In this document: positions 54,873 through 64,000 of the stretch, one piece after another
Layout of the letters: each line of letters starts with the position of its first letter
How positions within the stretch are numbered: the first letter of the stretch is position 1
NCBI GenBank assembly: GCA_009778035.1
Contig: WRKP01000001.1
Location: 1-64,000, forward strand
From: Planctomycetaceae bacterium
GTDB lineage: Bacteria; Planctomycetota; Planctomycetia; Pirellulales; Thermoguttaceae
Direction of reading: 5' to 3'
DNA: 64,000 bases
Notes under the pieces: generated by a model
Database searches by the model: none
Seen by the model: the letters and a program-made list of their open reading frames with translations, nothing else
What the model was told of the DNA's origin: nothing
Made by a program: the position numbers and the translations under genes

Positions 54873-57803
54873 TCACTCCGGCTTGAACCGCTGATACGCC
54901 CACGTTGCGAGCATCAACAGTGAAGCCAGTGCAAAGACCGCTCCAAAACGGTACAATTCGTTCACGCCGGACATGTCAAGCACCAATATCTTGAGCAGCG
55001 TAACCGCAAACAATAAAATTGCCATCCAACGCAACGTCGCGGATCGCCATACGAAACCGATCGCAATCAACACGCCCGCAAAAAGCGACCATAATATCGA
55101 CAATGCCATCTGGGCAACCAGCGGGCTAACATCCGCCGCCCGTTGCAACTGCACCGTGCGGAAACTCTCCACCGACATCATATACCACAGAAAAACGATC
55201 CCCAAAAATGCAAAAACGCGATAAACATTCCGCTCCGCTCTATCTTCCTCGCCCAACCGGCAGGCCCAAAAATATCCCAAAGCGAGAACCGTTGCCGCGA
55301 GGAGAAGCATCGGCAACGCATACGGGTTCCAGAACGGGACCGCATATTCCGGCCTGATTTCCAAATCCAGCACGACTTTCAAGACCGCAAGACACAGGAC
55401 CGACATTGCCACAATCCGCAATACTTTGGAACGGAAATGCAGGGCCAAAAACGCGAGTATTGCCGCCGCTGCCGTCCAAAGAATCGTCAATGCTGCCGAA
55501 CCGAAAAACGGCAACGCAATGATGCTGTACTCCGTCTGCAACGCATCAAAAAATTGATAGCACTCCACGGAAAGATAGATCAACAGAGCAACCAAGCCGA
55601 TGATTCCAGCAACTTTCCAGGCAATGCGTTCATTGTTTACCGTTTTTCCGCGATTCATCCCAACGGCGAGCAGCAATGTGGGCAGTACCGGACAGAGCAT
55701 CGTCAGGAAATAGGGATTCGCCAGGAGCGTCCAGTCGGCAAGACTGTAATCCGCTCCCCATTTCCAGGAGCAAAAGCCGATGGACATCCAAGAATCGTTT
55801 GCCGTCGTCTTAACGAGCGCCCCGAACAACACGATCAAGCCGGCGATGCGAATCGGCATGCTGCGGATTGCGAAACCGAGGGCAATCCAAAGGAGTGCGT
55901 AGAGCGACCAAAGTATCGTAACGGAACGGAATGCGGCCGTCGCACTCGCCAACGGTTCAAAGTATTGATACCATTCAATCGTCAGGATGGCCAGAAAAAG
56001 GAGGTTGCCGAGCAGCCCCAAAACGGCATTATTGACGGAATGGCGATCGGAACGATGATCGGAGCCGTGAACGGAAGACCGCGACTCTAAAAATGTCAAT
56101 ACGGCAACGGCGATCATCAACATCGCGGCGGATGCCAACATCGGCAGCGTCGCGTTATTGAGTACCGGCAGAGTATGTGCCTGCTCTCCGATCACTTGGC
56201 CGCCAATTTCCATGACGAGTCGAACGATGCCGAGCGTGAAAAAGACATACGACATCACGATGAACGTCTTGTTTTCCTGCCGATGGCCAAAGACCCAAAG
56301 TCCGGCAAAGACGGTAAGCCAACCGAGCGTGATCCACATCGCGGAAAATTGCAGCGGAATGGCGATGGCGACGAAACCGAGGGCGATGACGACCGCGGCA
56401 CTGGGTGCGGCAATCCAAAAGACAGGGCGGTTCACGTCGGTTTCGCCGACGGTGCCTCCGGTTTGCTGCTGGAAACCTATTTTGACCAAATGCCGACCGT
56501 ACAGCACGGCAAGCAGGGCATACCAAAACGCTCCGAAGAAGGCGATGTAGCCGAGATGGTTGTACAAAAAGACATATGTCGTATCAATCGCGTGCGGCGG
56601 TTCGACGAAAACGCGAAATTGGGAGGAACCCGCGGTTTTTTCGATGACGCGATAGAGTTGCAGTTCGGCGATCCGATTTATCAACACGATATAGAGCGTC
56701 CCGAAAAAGATGATGGGCGCAAGCACTGCCCGCATCGCATCATCCCAAGTCGGCCTGTATTTTTCCCCGATGGGCCGCAGTGCGGCAATCGCCGTATCCG
56801 CAAGGAAAACGAGATAAAATGCGGATTGGAAGAGCAAAACCGCAATGAGATGCTGGAGTTGAAACTGTTCGCCGTACCAAATCCAGAACAACGCTTGCGT
56901 TCCGAAGAAGGCGAGCCAGGCAATCGGAGCCCGGCGGAGCAGATTGACGAGTAGGAGCGTTCCGATGTTTAGGGACATCAGATAGAGGAAGAGTTCGACG
57001 TGCCGGTCGTCGCTGCTTGAAATCAGGAGGGGAACGGCCAGCCCGCCGAGGATGGCGACAGTGCCGAGCAATTTGGAGCGGTAAAGCCAGGCCAAGAGGA
57101 ATCCGCCGAACACGATGAGCGGCATCAGGATACTTGCTGCCGTGAGCGAAATCAGGCTGTAGAAGGCATAGGAGGCGTAACCGGCTTGATAGAGGAGGAT
57201 GATTCCCGCACTGGACATCATCGTCGAAAAGCGTCGCAAGCCGGTTCGTCGGCTGTAGTACCCGATGGCGAGCAGTCCAGCACCGAATAGGGCGATTCCG
57301 GCAACTTTGAGGATGTCGGTAATCCAGCCCATATTCACGGCATATCGGATGAGCAGGGCGGCGGCGACGATGAATCCGGCAACGGCGATCCAGCCGAAGA
57401 GTTTTTGTCCGATGAAGAGTTCGAGGGAAGAGTTGGGGTTAGCCGCATTCCGTACGGCCTGTTCGTCATCCCATTCCGACATAACGGGAGGGTTCACGGG
57501 TACGATATGGCTCACGGGGGCAACGATGTGAGCCGTCGCACCCTGTTCGGCATGGTCTACGGTATGGTCATCGTCCCGTTTGACGGGAGGGCTCACGGGC
57601 GGAATGACTGGGGATGCGGCATTCGGGGGCGGCTGAATCTGCCAGAGTGCCGTCTCGATTCTCTCATTTTGTTGGAGCAGTTCTCGGATTTGCTCTTGCA
57701 TGTGGAAAAGCCAAAAGATTGCAATCGGCAAGCCGACCACATAGAAGAGTCCGAGCAGTAATCCGAGCAAGGTGAAGAGATCCATAGCATTGCCTCCAAT
57801 CAA
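54873..57803 (-). CDS. DUF2339-like polytopic membrane protein
   Basis: 976-aa ORF with very many TM helices; ELFIGQKLFGWIAVAGFIVAAALLIRYAV. Confidence 0.8.
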   Translation of the reverse strand: MIGGNAMDLFTLLGLLLGLFYVVGLPIAIFWLFHMQEQIRELLQQNERIETALWQIQPPPNAASPVIPPVSPPVKRDDDHTVDHAEQGATAHIVAPVSHIVPVNPPVMSEWDDEQAVRNAANPNSSLELFIGQKLFGWIAVAGFIVAAALLIRYAVNMGWITDILKVAGIALFGAGLLAIGYYSRRTGLRRFSTMMSSAGIILLYQAGYASYAFYSLISLTAASILMPLIVFGGFLLAWLYRSKLLGTVAILGGLAVPLLISSSDDRHVELFLYLMSLNIGTLLLVNLLRRAPIAWLAFFGTQALFWIWYGEQFQLQHLIAVLLFQSAFYLVFLADTAIAALRPIGEKYRPTWDDAMRAVLAPIIFFGTLYIVLINRIAELQLYRVIEKTAGSSQFRVFVEPPHAIDTTYVFLYNHLGYIAFFGAFWYALLAVLYGRHLVKIGFQQQTGGTVGETDVNRPVFWIAAPSAAVVIALGFVAIAIPLQFSAMWITLGWLTVFAGLWVFGHRQENKTFIVMSYVFFTLGIVRLVMEIGGQVIGEQAHTLPVLNNATLPMLASAAMLMIAVAVLTFLESRSSVHGSDHRSDRHSVNNAVLGLLGNLLFLAILTIEWYQYFEPLASATAAFRSVTILWSLYALLWIALGFAIRSMPIRIAGLIVLFGALVKTTANDSWMSIGFCSWKWGADYSLADWTLLANPYFLTMLCPVLPTLLLAVGMNRGKTVNNERIAWKVAGIIGLVALLIYLSVECYQFFDALQTEYSIIALPFFGSAALTILWTAAAAILAFLALHFRSKVLRIVAMSVLCLAVLKVVLDLEIRPEYAVPFWNPYALPMLLLAATVLALGYFWACRLGEEDRAERNVYRVFAFLGIVFLWYMMSVESFRTVQLQRAADVSPLVAQMALSILWSLFAGVLIAIGFVWRSATLRWMAILLFAVTLLKILVLDMSGVNELYRFGAVFALASLLMLATWAYQRFKPE

Positions 57804-57814
57804 GGGTATATCAG

Positions 57815-57852
57815 CGCACGAATCGGGGGGCTAATGCCCCCCTGTTCTTTCG
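57815..57852. repeat. family-C palindromic repeat fragment
   Basis: CACGAATCGGGGGGCTAATGCCCCCCTG. Confidence 0.5.
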
Positions 57853-57859
57853 TTCATCA

Positions 57860-59446
57860 TCAATCCAAGAATCCGATCAAATCCTGGCTCCGCGTCGGTT
57901 GCTGCAACTTCCGCACCGCCTTGGCCTCAATCTGGCGGATCCGCTCTCGCGTAACCTTAAATATATGACCAACCTCCTCCAGCGTATAACTGTATCCATC
58001 GCCGAGACCATACCGCAATTTGATGATCTCGCGCTCCCGATAACTCAATGTCTTCAATACTTTCGCGATCCGAACCCGCAACATCTCGTGCGTCGCTCCC
58101 ACCACGGGATTCTCCGCTGCCGCATCCGGTAACAAATCGCCAAAATGCGAGTCTTCACTGTTCCCAACCGGCCTGTCAAGACTGATCGGAAACCGATTCA
58201 TCCCCAGTATTCGCCGTGTTTCGTCAATCGACATTTTCGCTTCTTTGGCGATTTCGTCAACCGTCGGTTCCCGACCCGTATCCTGGGCAAGTTTTCGAGA
58301 AATGTTCCGAACTTTCGTCATCGTTTCGACCATATGGACGGGAATGCGGATCGTTCGGCTTTGGTCGGCAACCGCCCGAGTGATCGCCTGCCGAATCCAC
58401 CAAGTCGCGTAAGTACAAAACTTGAATCCACGCCGATACTCGAATTTATCGACCGCCCGCATCAAACCGGCATTACCCTCCTGAATCAAATCCAGAAAAC
58501 TCAAGCCGCGGTTTCGGTATTTTTTCGCAATCGACACGACCAACCGCAGGTTCCCTTCCGAAAGTCCCTTCTTGGCTTCTCGATAATACACGAACAAACC
58601 CTTGACATAACTGACGCGGTTTCGCAGACTCGTCGGCGTTTCCTGCGTCAGTTGCAGGATATTTCGGTATTCGTTAATCAGTTCCTGGCGTTCATGCTCC
58701 GGCCTGCCGCTTTCCCGATGCCGTTTGATTTGCTCCTTCAGTTTATCGACCCGAACACTGTACCCCTCCAACGTCGGAATCATCGCTTCAATCCGCTGGG
58801 TTCGCAGGCCGAGTTCTTCGATGAGCCGGACGGCCCGACGACGGGATCGGCCAAGCCGTTGCCAGGCGGCCTGCTTTTCTTCGGGCGTTCTGGAGAGGCT
58901 CGTTGCGATTCGGTAATCTTTTCGGTTTCGCCGGAACATTCCTTCGAGCGTTTTGAGATTGAGGGGCAGCCGGCTCATAATTTGCTGTTTTTCCAGGTTG
59001 CCCGAAACGGAAACCTGCACCGTTCGGTCGAAGGGCAGGTCATCGCGTTGCACTCTTCGGAGGATGCGGAACGCATGCTGCATCACGTAATCGCATTCGA
59101 GCAATTTTGCCCGAAATTTCCGTCTTGTGGACTCGATTTGTTGTGCGAGTTTCACTTCTTCGTGTCGTTTGAGGAGCGGGATTTCCCCCATTTGCGTCAG
59201 ATACATTCTGACGGGGTCGTCTGACCAGGTGTCGCTGGCCTCGAGTTCGAGGAGTTTTTGGTCGAATTCGAAGCCGACGATGTCTTCATCGCCATCGTCG
59301 GGCCAGCCGTCGCCATCGTCTGCATCGACGAGGAGAGAATCGACCATTTCTTCTTCGTCAATGTCTACATCTTCGAGTTGGAGGAGTTCGTCGCTGGCTT
59401 CGAGCGGATCGTTAAAATCGTCTAAAATAGAACCGTTGTCGTACAT
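57860..59446 (-). CDS. rpoD: RNA polymerase primary sigma factor
   Basis: [97 protein letters not shown]. Confidence 0.97.
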   Translation of the reverse strand: MYDNGSILDDFNDPLEASDELLQLEDVDIDEEEMVDSLLVDADDGDGWPDDGDEDIVGFEFDQKLLELEASDTWSDDPVRMYLTQMGEIPLLKRHEEVKLAQQIESTRRKFRAKLLECDYVMQHAFRILRRVQRDDLPFDRTVQVSVSGNLEKQQIMSRLPLNLKTLEGMFRRNRKDYRIATSLSRTPEEKQAAWQRLGRSRRRAVRLIEELGLRTQRIEAMIPTLEGYSVRVDKLKEQIKRHRESGRPEHERQELINEYRNILQLTQETPTSLRNRVSYVKGLFVYYREAKKGLSEGNLRLVVSIAKKYRNRGLSFLDLIQEGNAGLMRAVDKFEYRRGFKFCTYATWWIRQAITRAVADQSRTIRIPVHMVETMTKVRNISRKLAQDTGREPTVDEIAKEAKMSIDETRRILGMNRFPISLDRPVGNSEDSHFGDLLPDAAAENPVVGATHEMLRVRIAKVLKTLSYREREIIKLRYGLGDGYSYTLEEVGHIFKVTRERIRQIEAKAVRKLQQPTRSQDLIGFLD

Positions 59447-59783
59447 GCTTTGGGGGGGAGTAAAGTTTTTACGGAAAACAACAACTATATTACGTTCGGC
59501 AGGCGGTCAGTGTAGTGCAAAATCTTTCCGATTTGCACATGATTTCGGACACAATCCATTCGGGCAAATCCCCATTCGGACAGTATCCTGGTGCCGCCAT
59601 GCTTCCTTTTGTTTGATTCCGTTCCAAACTGCACTTTATTATACCCTACAAAACCGGTTTTTGCATTAAAATTCTGCCAGATTGTAAAACTTTTTGGTTG
59701 GGCAATCTAGGCAATACCCTTCAATCGCAAAAGACCCACCGCCACGCGCCGGTATTCTAACATATCTTTTGGAAGGTGCAACC

Positions 59784-59826
59784 CGGGGCGTGGATTCACC
59801 CGGGGGCTGACGCCCCCGGCTCGTGC
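59784..59826. repeat. family-C palindromic repeat
   Basis: CCCGGGGCGTGGATTCACCCGGGGGCTGACGCCCCCGGCTCGTG. Confidence 0.6.
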
Positions 59827-59841
59827 GCACATTGCTCCCGC

Positions 59842-62800
59842 CTAAATTCCGTGGCGAACGTTGACCTCATCCAATGGCGGTGCTTTGCCGACATGCTTGC
59901 GATCACTGTGCAACAAACTCTTCACATGCTTGTAAAACCATTCCGACATTCCCTGAATAATCACAAACAACACCGGCGTAACATACACGCCAACCATCGT
60001 TTCCATCAGGAGCCCGCCAAACACGCAGTTTCCAATGGCATTTCGCGAATATCCGCCAGCCCCTTCCGACCAAACGAGCGGCAAAACGCCCAAAATGAAT
60101 GCAAACGATGTCATAAATATCGGCCGCAATCGCAACCTGCCCGCCTCATATGCCGATTGGACCAGTCCCGCTCCCGTATCCCGACGCTTTCTCGCAAATT
60201 CCACGATAAGCACCGCATTTTTTGCGGACAGACCCACCATAAGCAATAGTCCAATCTGCGTATACAGGTTGATTTCCGCGTTCATGACCCACATCACGAG
60301 CGACATAAAGTCCCATGAGGCCGGGAATCCCACTGCGTACATCGCAAAAACGACCGTTGCAAAAATTGCACCAAACACACCGAGCGGCACCGCCATCATA
60401 ATGATAAACGGCGACGACCAACTTTCATACTGCGCTGCCAAAATCAGGAACGTGATCAACACCGAAACGGCAAAGAATATCGCCGTTTGGTTCCCGACGC
60501 GTTTTTCCTGGAATGTCAGTCCCGTCCAGGCGAAGGAGAATCCATCCGGCAAGAATTCCCGGCTTAACTCTTCCATTCGCTCGATTCCATCGCTGGTACT
60601 TGCTCCAGGGCGAATCACCCCGGTCATCGCCGCACTGGGGAACATATTGTACCGTGTCAGCACTTGCGGGCCGGATTCGTATTTTTCCGTCGTAAAGGCA
60701 CCCAAGGGGACCATCTCGCCCTGATTGTTTTGAACCTTAATACGCAAAGCACTTTCCACGCTGTCCCGGAATTCCCCCTTCGCTTGCACATTGACCCGGA
60801 ATGTCCTTCCCAGCATATTAAAGTCGTTGACGTATGCAACACCCAAATAGGATTGCAATGCCGCAAAGACCTCTGACAGGTTTATACCCATCCGCTGCGC
60901 TTTGTCGCGGTCAATGTCGAAGGATATCTGGGGCGAATTCGGGTTAAATGATGAAATCATCGCAACGATCGGATTAAAATCGACCGCCCTGCGCTGGATG
61001 TCATCCCGAACTCCCGCGAGCACCGTCGGACCGACACCGCGTTCGTCGAGGAGAACGTATGCAACGCCGTTCGTCATCCCAACCTGGATCGGCGGCGGAG
61101 TAAACAGCATGAAATAGGCTTCTGGGATTGTCGCATTGAGTTCCTTCTCCAATCTCGCTTGAATGGCACCGACTTTCAATCCGGCATCCATTCGGTTTTT
61201 CGTAATGGACCAACCCTGGGCTCGCCGGTCATCCCAAACCTCCAGTGGAATGATCACCATCCCGAGGTTTGCGGCCTGCCCGCCGATAAATGAAAACCCG
61301 TTGATGTAAACCGCCGACTTAACGCCGCCGCTTTCAACATAGGTTCGATTCTTATCCCAATATTGTTCGTAAAGCCGTCTGATGATTCCCCGTTTGTAAT
61401 AGTCTTCGCTTCGGACGAGGGTCTGTTCTCGAGTAATAATTCGTTCGACTCTCGATAATACTTCGGTAGTCCGTTCCATCGAAGCACCTTCAGGCAGGCG
61501 CACCTCCATCATGATAACGCCCTGGTCTTCGTTCGGCAAAAACCCGGACGGCAGCCTTTGGACGGCAAATATCAATCCGAAAACCAATCCCACCCAAAGC
61601 AGCAAAACCAACGGGGCACACCAAATCATCATTTTGACCGTCCGTTGGTAAAAGTTGGTGAAACCGTCGAAGAAATAGTTAAAACCCCTAAACACGATGA
61701 AGCGTTTTTCTTTCGCCTTCGAAGGTCGAAGCAAAATCGCACACAGGGCCGGCGAAAGCGTCAGAGCGCAAATCCCGGAAATCGTAATGGACCCCGCGAT
61801 TGTCAACGCAAATTGCTGATACAGCGCACCGACAATCCCCTGCATCATCGACGTCGGAAGGAACACGGCCAGCATGATGAGCACCGAAGCAACCACCGGG
61901 CCGGTAACTTGAGTCATCGACTTTTTGGCCGCCGTATGCGCATCGAGGTGTTCATCGTCTATAAGCCGCTGCGTATTTTCCACGACCACGATCGCATCAT
62001 CCACGACAATTCCAATCACGAGAATCAGCCCGAAGAGCGTCATCGTGTTGATCGAAAACCCGAAACACCATATCAGGAAAAATGTACCGATAATCGAAAC
62101 CGGTATGGTTAAAATCGGGATAATCGCCGCCCGCCAATCCTGGAGGAACAAGAAAATCACGAAAACCACGAAACAAACGCAAAGGACAATCGTCTCGTAG
62201 AATTCGTGTACCGTTGCCCGAACGTAATCGGTTGCATTAAAGGGAATCGCGTAAGTCAGCCCGCTCCGGCCAAGAGAGTCGTCGATTGATGCCATCAGTT
62301 GAACGACGGCATCGGCAACGACCAAAACATTCGCACCGGACTGCGGCATCACGGCGATACCGGTTGCCATTCGGCCATTGTAGCGAGATTCGGCGGTATA
62401 GTCTGCGGAACCGAGTTCAATCAGGGCAACATCTTTGAGCCGTAAGGTTCCGCCCTGCTCATCTACGCGAAGAATCATATTTTCAAATTGTTCGGCATCT
62501 TCGAGTCGGCCAAGCGTTACGACGGCAACGTTCGTTTGAATGCCGTCCGGCACGGGTTCCAGCCCGAGTCGGCCAGCGGCAACTTGCGTGTTCTGTGCGC
62601 GAATTGCCGCAAGAACTTCCCGCACGGAAATCCCCCGGGCGGCCATCACATCGACATCGAGCCAAACACGCATACTGAATTGACGCCGGTCAAACATCAT
62701 GACATCGCCGACGCCGGCTACTCGGGAAAGCCGATCTTTGACAAAAAGAGACGCATAATTCGCAAGGTATTGGCCAGTCCGCGTTTCGGCATGGGGATCT

Positions 62801-63249
62801 TCTTCGTCTATTTTCTCGAAAATGGTAACCAGGCAAACGAAGTTCGCACTTCGTTTATTGACGCTGATACCCATCCGACGGACTTCTTCGGGCAAAATAG
62901 GTTCGGCTTGCTTGACCCGGTTTTGGACAAGAACGGCGGCAATATCGGGATCCGTTCCGACTTCAAAGGAAATGTTTATGGAAAGCGTCCCATTACTGGT
63001 CGCTTGGGTTTCCATGTAGATCATATTATCGACGCCGTTGAGCACTTCTTCGATCGGGATGGCAACGGCATTGATGACATCTTGAGCACTAGCACCGGGA
63101 TAGGATGCTTGAACGGAGACCATTGGCGGAACGATGTCGGGAAATTGTTCGACGGGTAACATGGAAAAGCCGACGATGCCGAGCAGTAAGATAATCAGGC
63201 TGACAACGCTCGCAAAAATCGGGCGGTCGATGAAAAAGTGTGAAAACAT
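59842..63249 (-). CDS. RND efflux transporter permease (HAE1/AcrB-like)
   Basis: MFSHFFIDRPIFASVVSLIILLLGIVGFSMLPVEQFPDIVPPMVSVQASYPGASAQDV; GLILVIGIVVDDAIVVVENTQR; start trimmed from 63351. Confidence 0.96.
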   Translation of the reverse strand: MFSHFFIDRPIFASVVSLIILLLGIVGFSMLPVEQFPDIVPPMVSVQASYPGASAQDVINAVAIPIEEVLNGVDNMIYMETQATSNGTLSINISFEVGTDPDIAAVLVQNRVKQAEPILPEEVRRMGISVNKRSANFVCLVTIFEKIDEEDPHAETRTGQYLANYASLFVKDRLSRVAGVGDVMMFDRRQFSMRVWLDVDVMAARGISVREVLAAIRAQNTQVAAGRLGLEPVPDGIQTNVAVVTLGRLEDAEQFENMILRVDEQGGTLRLKDVALIELGSADYTAESRYNGRMATGIAVMPQSGANVLVVADAVVQLMASIDDSLGRSGLTYAIPFNATDYVRATVHEFYETIVLCVCFVVFVIFLFLQDWRAAIIPILTIPVSIIGTFFLIWCFGFSINTMTLFGLILVIGIVVDDAIVVVENTQRLIDDEHLDAHTAAKKSMTQVTGPVVASVLIMLAVFLPTSMMQGIVGALYQQFALTIAGSITISGICALTLSPALCAILLRPSKAKEKRFIVFRGFNYFFDGFTNFYQRTVKMMIWCAPLVLLLWVGLVFGLIFAVQRLPSGFLPNEDQGVIMMEVRLPEGASMERTTEVLSRVERIITREQTLVRSEDYYKRGIIRRLYEQYWDKNRTYVESGGVKSAVYINGFSFIGGQAANLGMVIIPLEVWDDRRAQGWSITKNRMDAGLKVGAIQARLEKELNATIPEAYFMLFTPPPIQVGMTNGVAYVLLDERGVGPTVLAGVRDDIQRRAVDFNPIVAMISSFNPNSPQISFDIDRDKAQRMGINLSEVFAALQSYLGVAYVNDFNMLGRTFRVNVQAKGEFRDSVESALRIKVQNNQGEMVPLGAFTTEKYESGPQVLTRYNMFPSAAMTGVIRPGASTSDGIERMEELSREFLPDGFSFAWTGLTFQEKRVGNQTAIFFAVSVLITFLILAAQYESWSSPFIIMMAVPLGVFGAIFATVVFAMYAVGFPASWDFMSLVMWVMNAEINLYTQIGLLLMVGLSAKNAVLIVEFARKRRDTGAGLVQSAYEAGRLRLRPIFMTSFAFILGVLPLVWSEGAGGYSRNAIGNCVFGGLLMETMVGVYVTPVLFVIIQGMSEWFYKHVKSLLHSDRKHVGKAPPLDEVNVRHGI

Positions 63250-63413
63250 TCGTTCCTTCGGCAGAATTTCGATAGACTTCTGGATTCTAACAGATTTTGG
63301 GAAATGAGTCAATCGGCAAAGTGGGCGGGGCGTGCACGCTCCGCGATCCAAAGAGGCAACTCATTCCAAACGGTTACAAAATTTCTAAACCTGAGGGCAC
63401 ATTCCGGCTTGCC

Positions 63414-63902
63414 TCACTCCGACTCCCAATCATCCCAATTCCAGCAGGGAACCTGAATGCCAAGCATTGCCAAATAGATTCGTTCTTTTTCCTGCATAAC
63501 GGCCCTTTGTTCCGAGTCCGTATCGTCAAAACCAACGAGATGAAGCATGCCATGCACGACGTAGAGCAATAATTCTTCACCGGCGGTCCAACCAAACTCG
63601 TCGGCACGCTCCTTGGCAATTTCAGTACATGCCAGCACCTCGCCTTCAAGATACCCTTCCGCACGCCGGTCTTCGGTGCGAAAACTAATCGAATCCGTCG
63701 GATAATCGTGTTGCAAAAAATCCCTGTTGTACTGCAACATCGTGTCGCCGTCGACGAAAACAACGTTGATTTTACCGCTTTTGATATTGTTGTCTTCAAG
63801 GATGCGTTCGCAGACGGTTCGGACTTTATCCACATCAACGTCAAGTTCGTCCTGTTCGTCGAGTATTTCTACCAGAAGCGGCCCATCCACATCGTGCTGC
63901 AT
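63414..63902 (-). CDS. ybeY: endoribonuclease YbeY
   Basis: INVVFVDGDTMLQYNRDFLQHDYPTDSISF...GEVLACTEIA...HGMLHLVGFDDTDSEQRAVMQEKE. Confidence 0.95.
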   Translation of the reverse strand: MQHDVDGPLLVEILDEQDELDVDVDKVRTVCERILEDNNIKSGKINVVFVDGDTMLQYNRDFLQHDYPTDSISFRTEDRRAEGYLEGEVLACTEIAKERADEFGWTAGEELLLYVVHGMLHLVGFDDTDSEQRAVMQEKERIYLAMLGIQVPCWNWDDWESE

Positions 63903-64000
63903 ATTTTAAGTATAACGTTTTGTCCGTATTAAGTCCAGGATAGGCATCGCAGAGACATTGTCGGCGGCTTGTGCCGGAACGGCGAAAAAAGCGTCCAAAA

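Noticed and set aside
58145-59224. 359-aa plus-strand ORF opposite rpoD
   Set aside because: Antisense shadow of the primary sigma factor gene.

Overview
The window looks like a planctomycete-type chromosomal segment, with LEPR-XLL-like and YCF48-type large exported proteins, a planctomycete-style Ser/Thr kinase and paralogous exported hypotheticals. It carries mostly housekeeping genes: apt, nifS-like, a Ca2+ P-type ATPase, feoB, ridA, thioredoxin, dapB, malic enzyme, rpsO-pnp, kdsB, purN, xseB, hemB, cheR, yidD, rpoD, an RND pump and ybeY. A tyrosine recombinase at the left edge suggests an accessory island lies outside the window. The strongest unusual signal is a 12-bp homopolymeric G tract (minus strand, 21722-21733) at the 5' end of a giant repetitive surface-type gene (LRR, about 16 Ig-like repeats, FN3-like). 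As sequenced, the tract puts an upstream start (MVSLDAILKSITENGKLDKL...) out of frame with an LEPR-XLL-like N-terminus (...RIEELEGREMLSAMP...). A tract of 10 or 13 G would join them, so this is a candidate phase-variation switch. Other notable signals: (i) a GC-rich inverted-repeat element family (AAGGTAGGyTGCCGACCGCCGGGCGGC...), one copy of which sits in-frame inside feoB; (ii) a second palindromic family with long terminal inverted repeats whose ends supply stop codons to neighbouring genes; (iii) a perfect 33-bp-arm hairpin downstream of apt; (iv) several short tandem duplications between genes. No tRNA, rRNA, CRISPR array or IS transposase was recognised. All functional calls come from reading the sequence; no database search was run.
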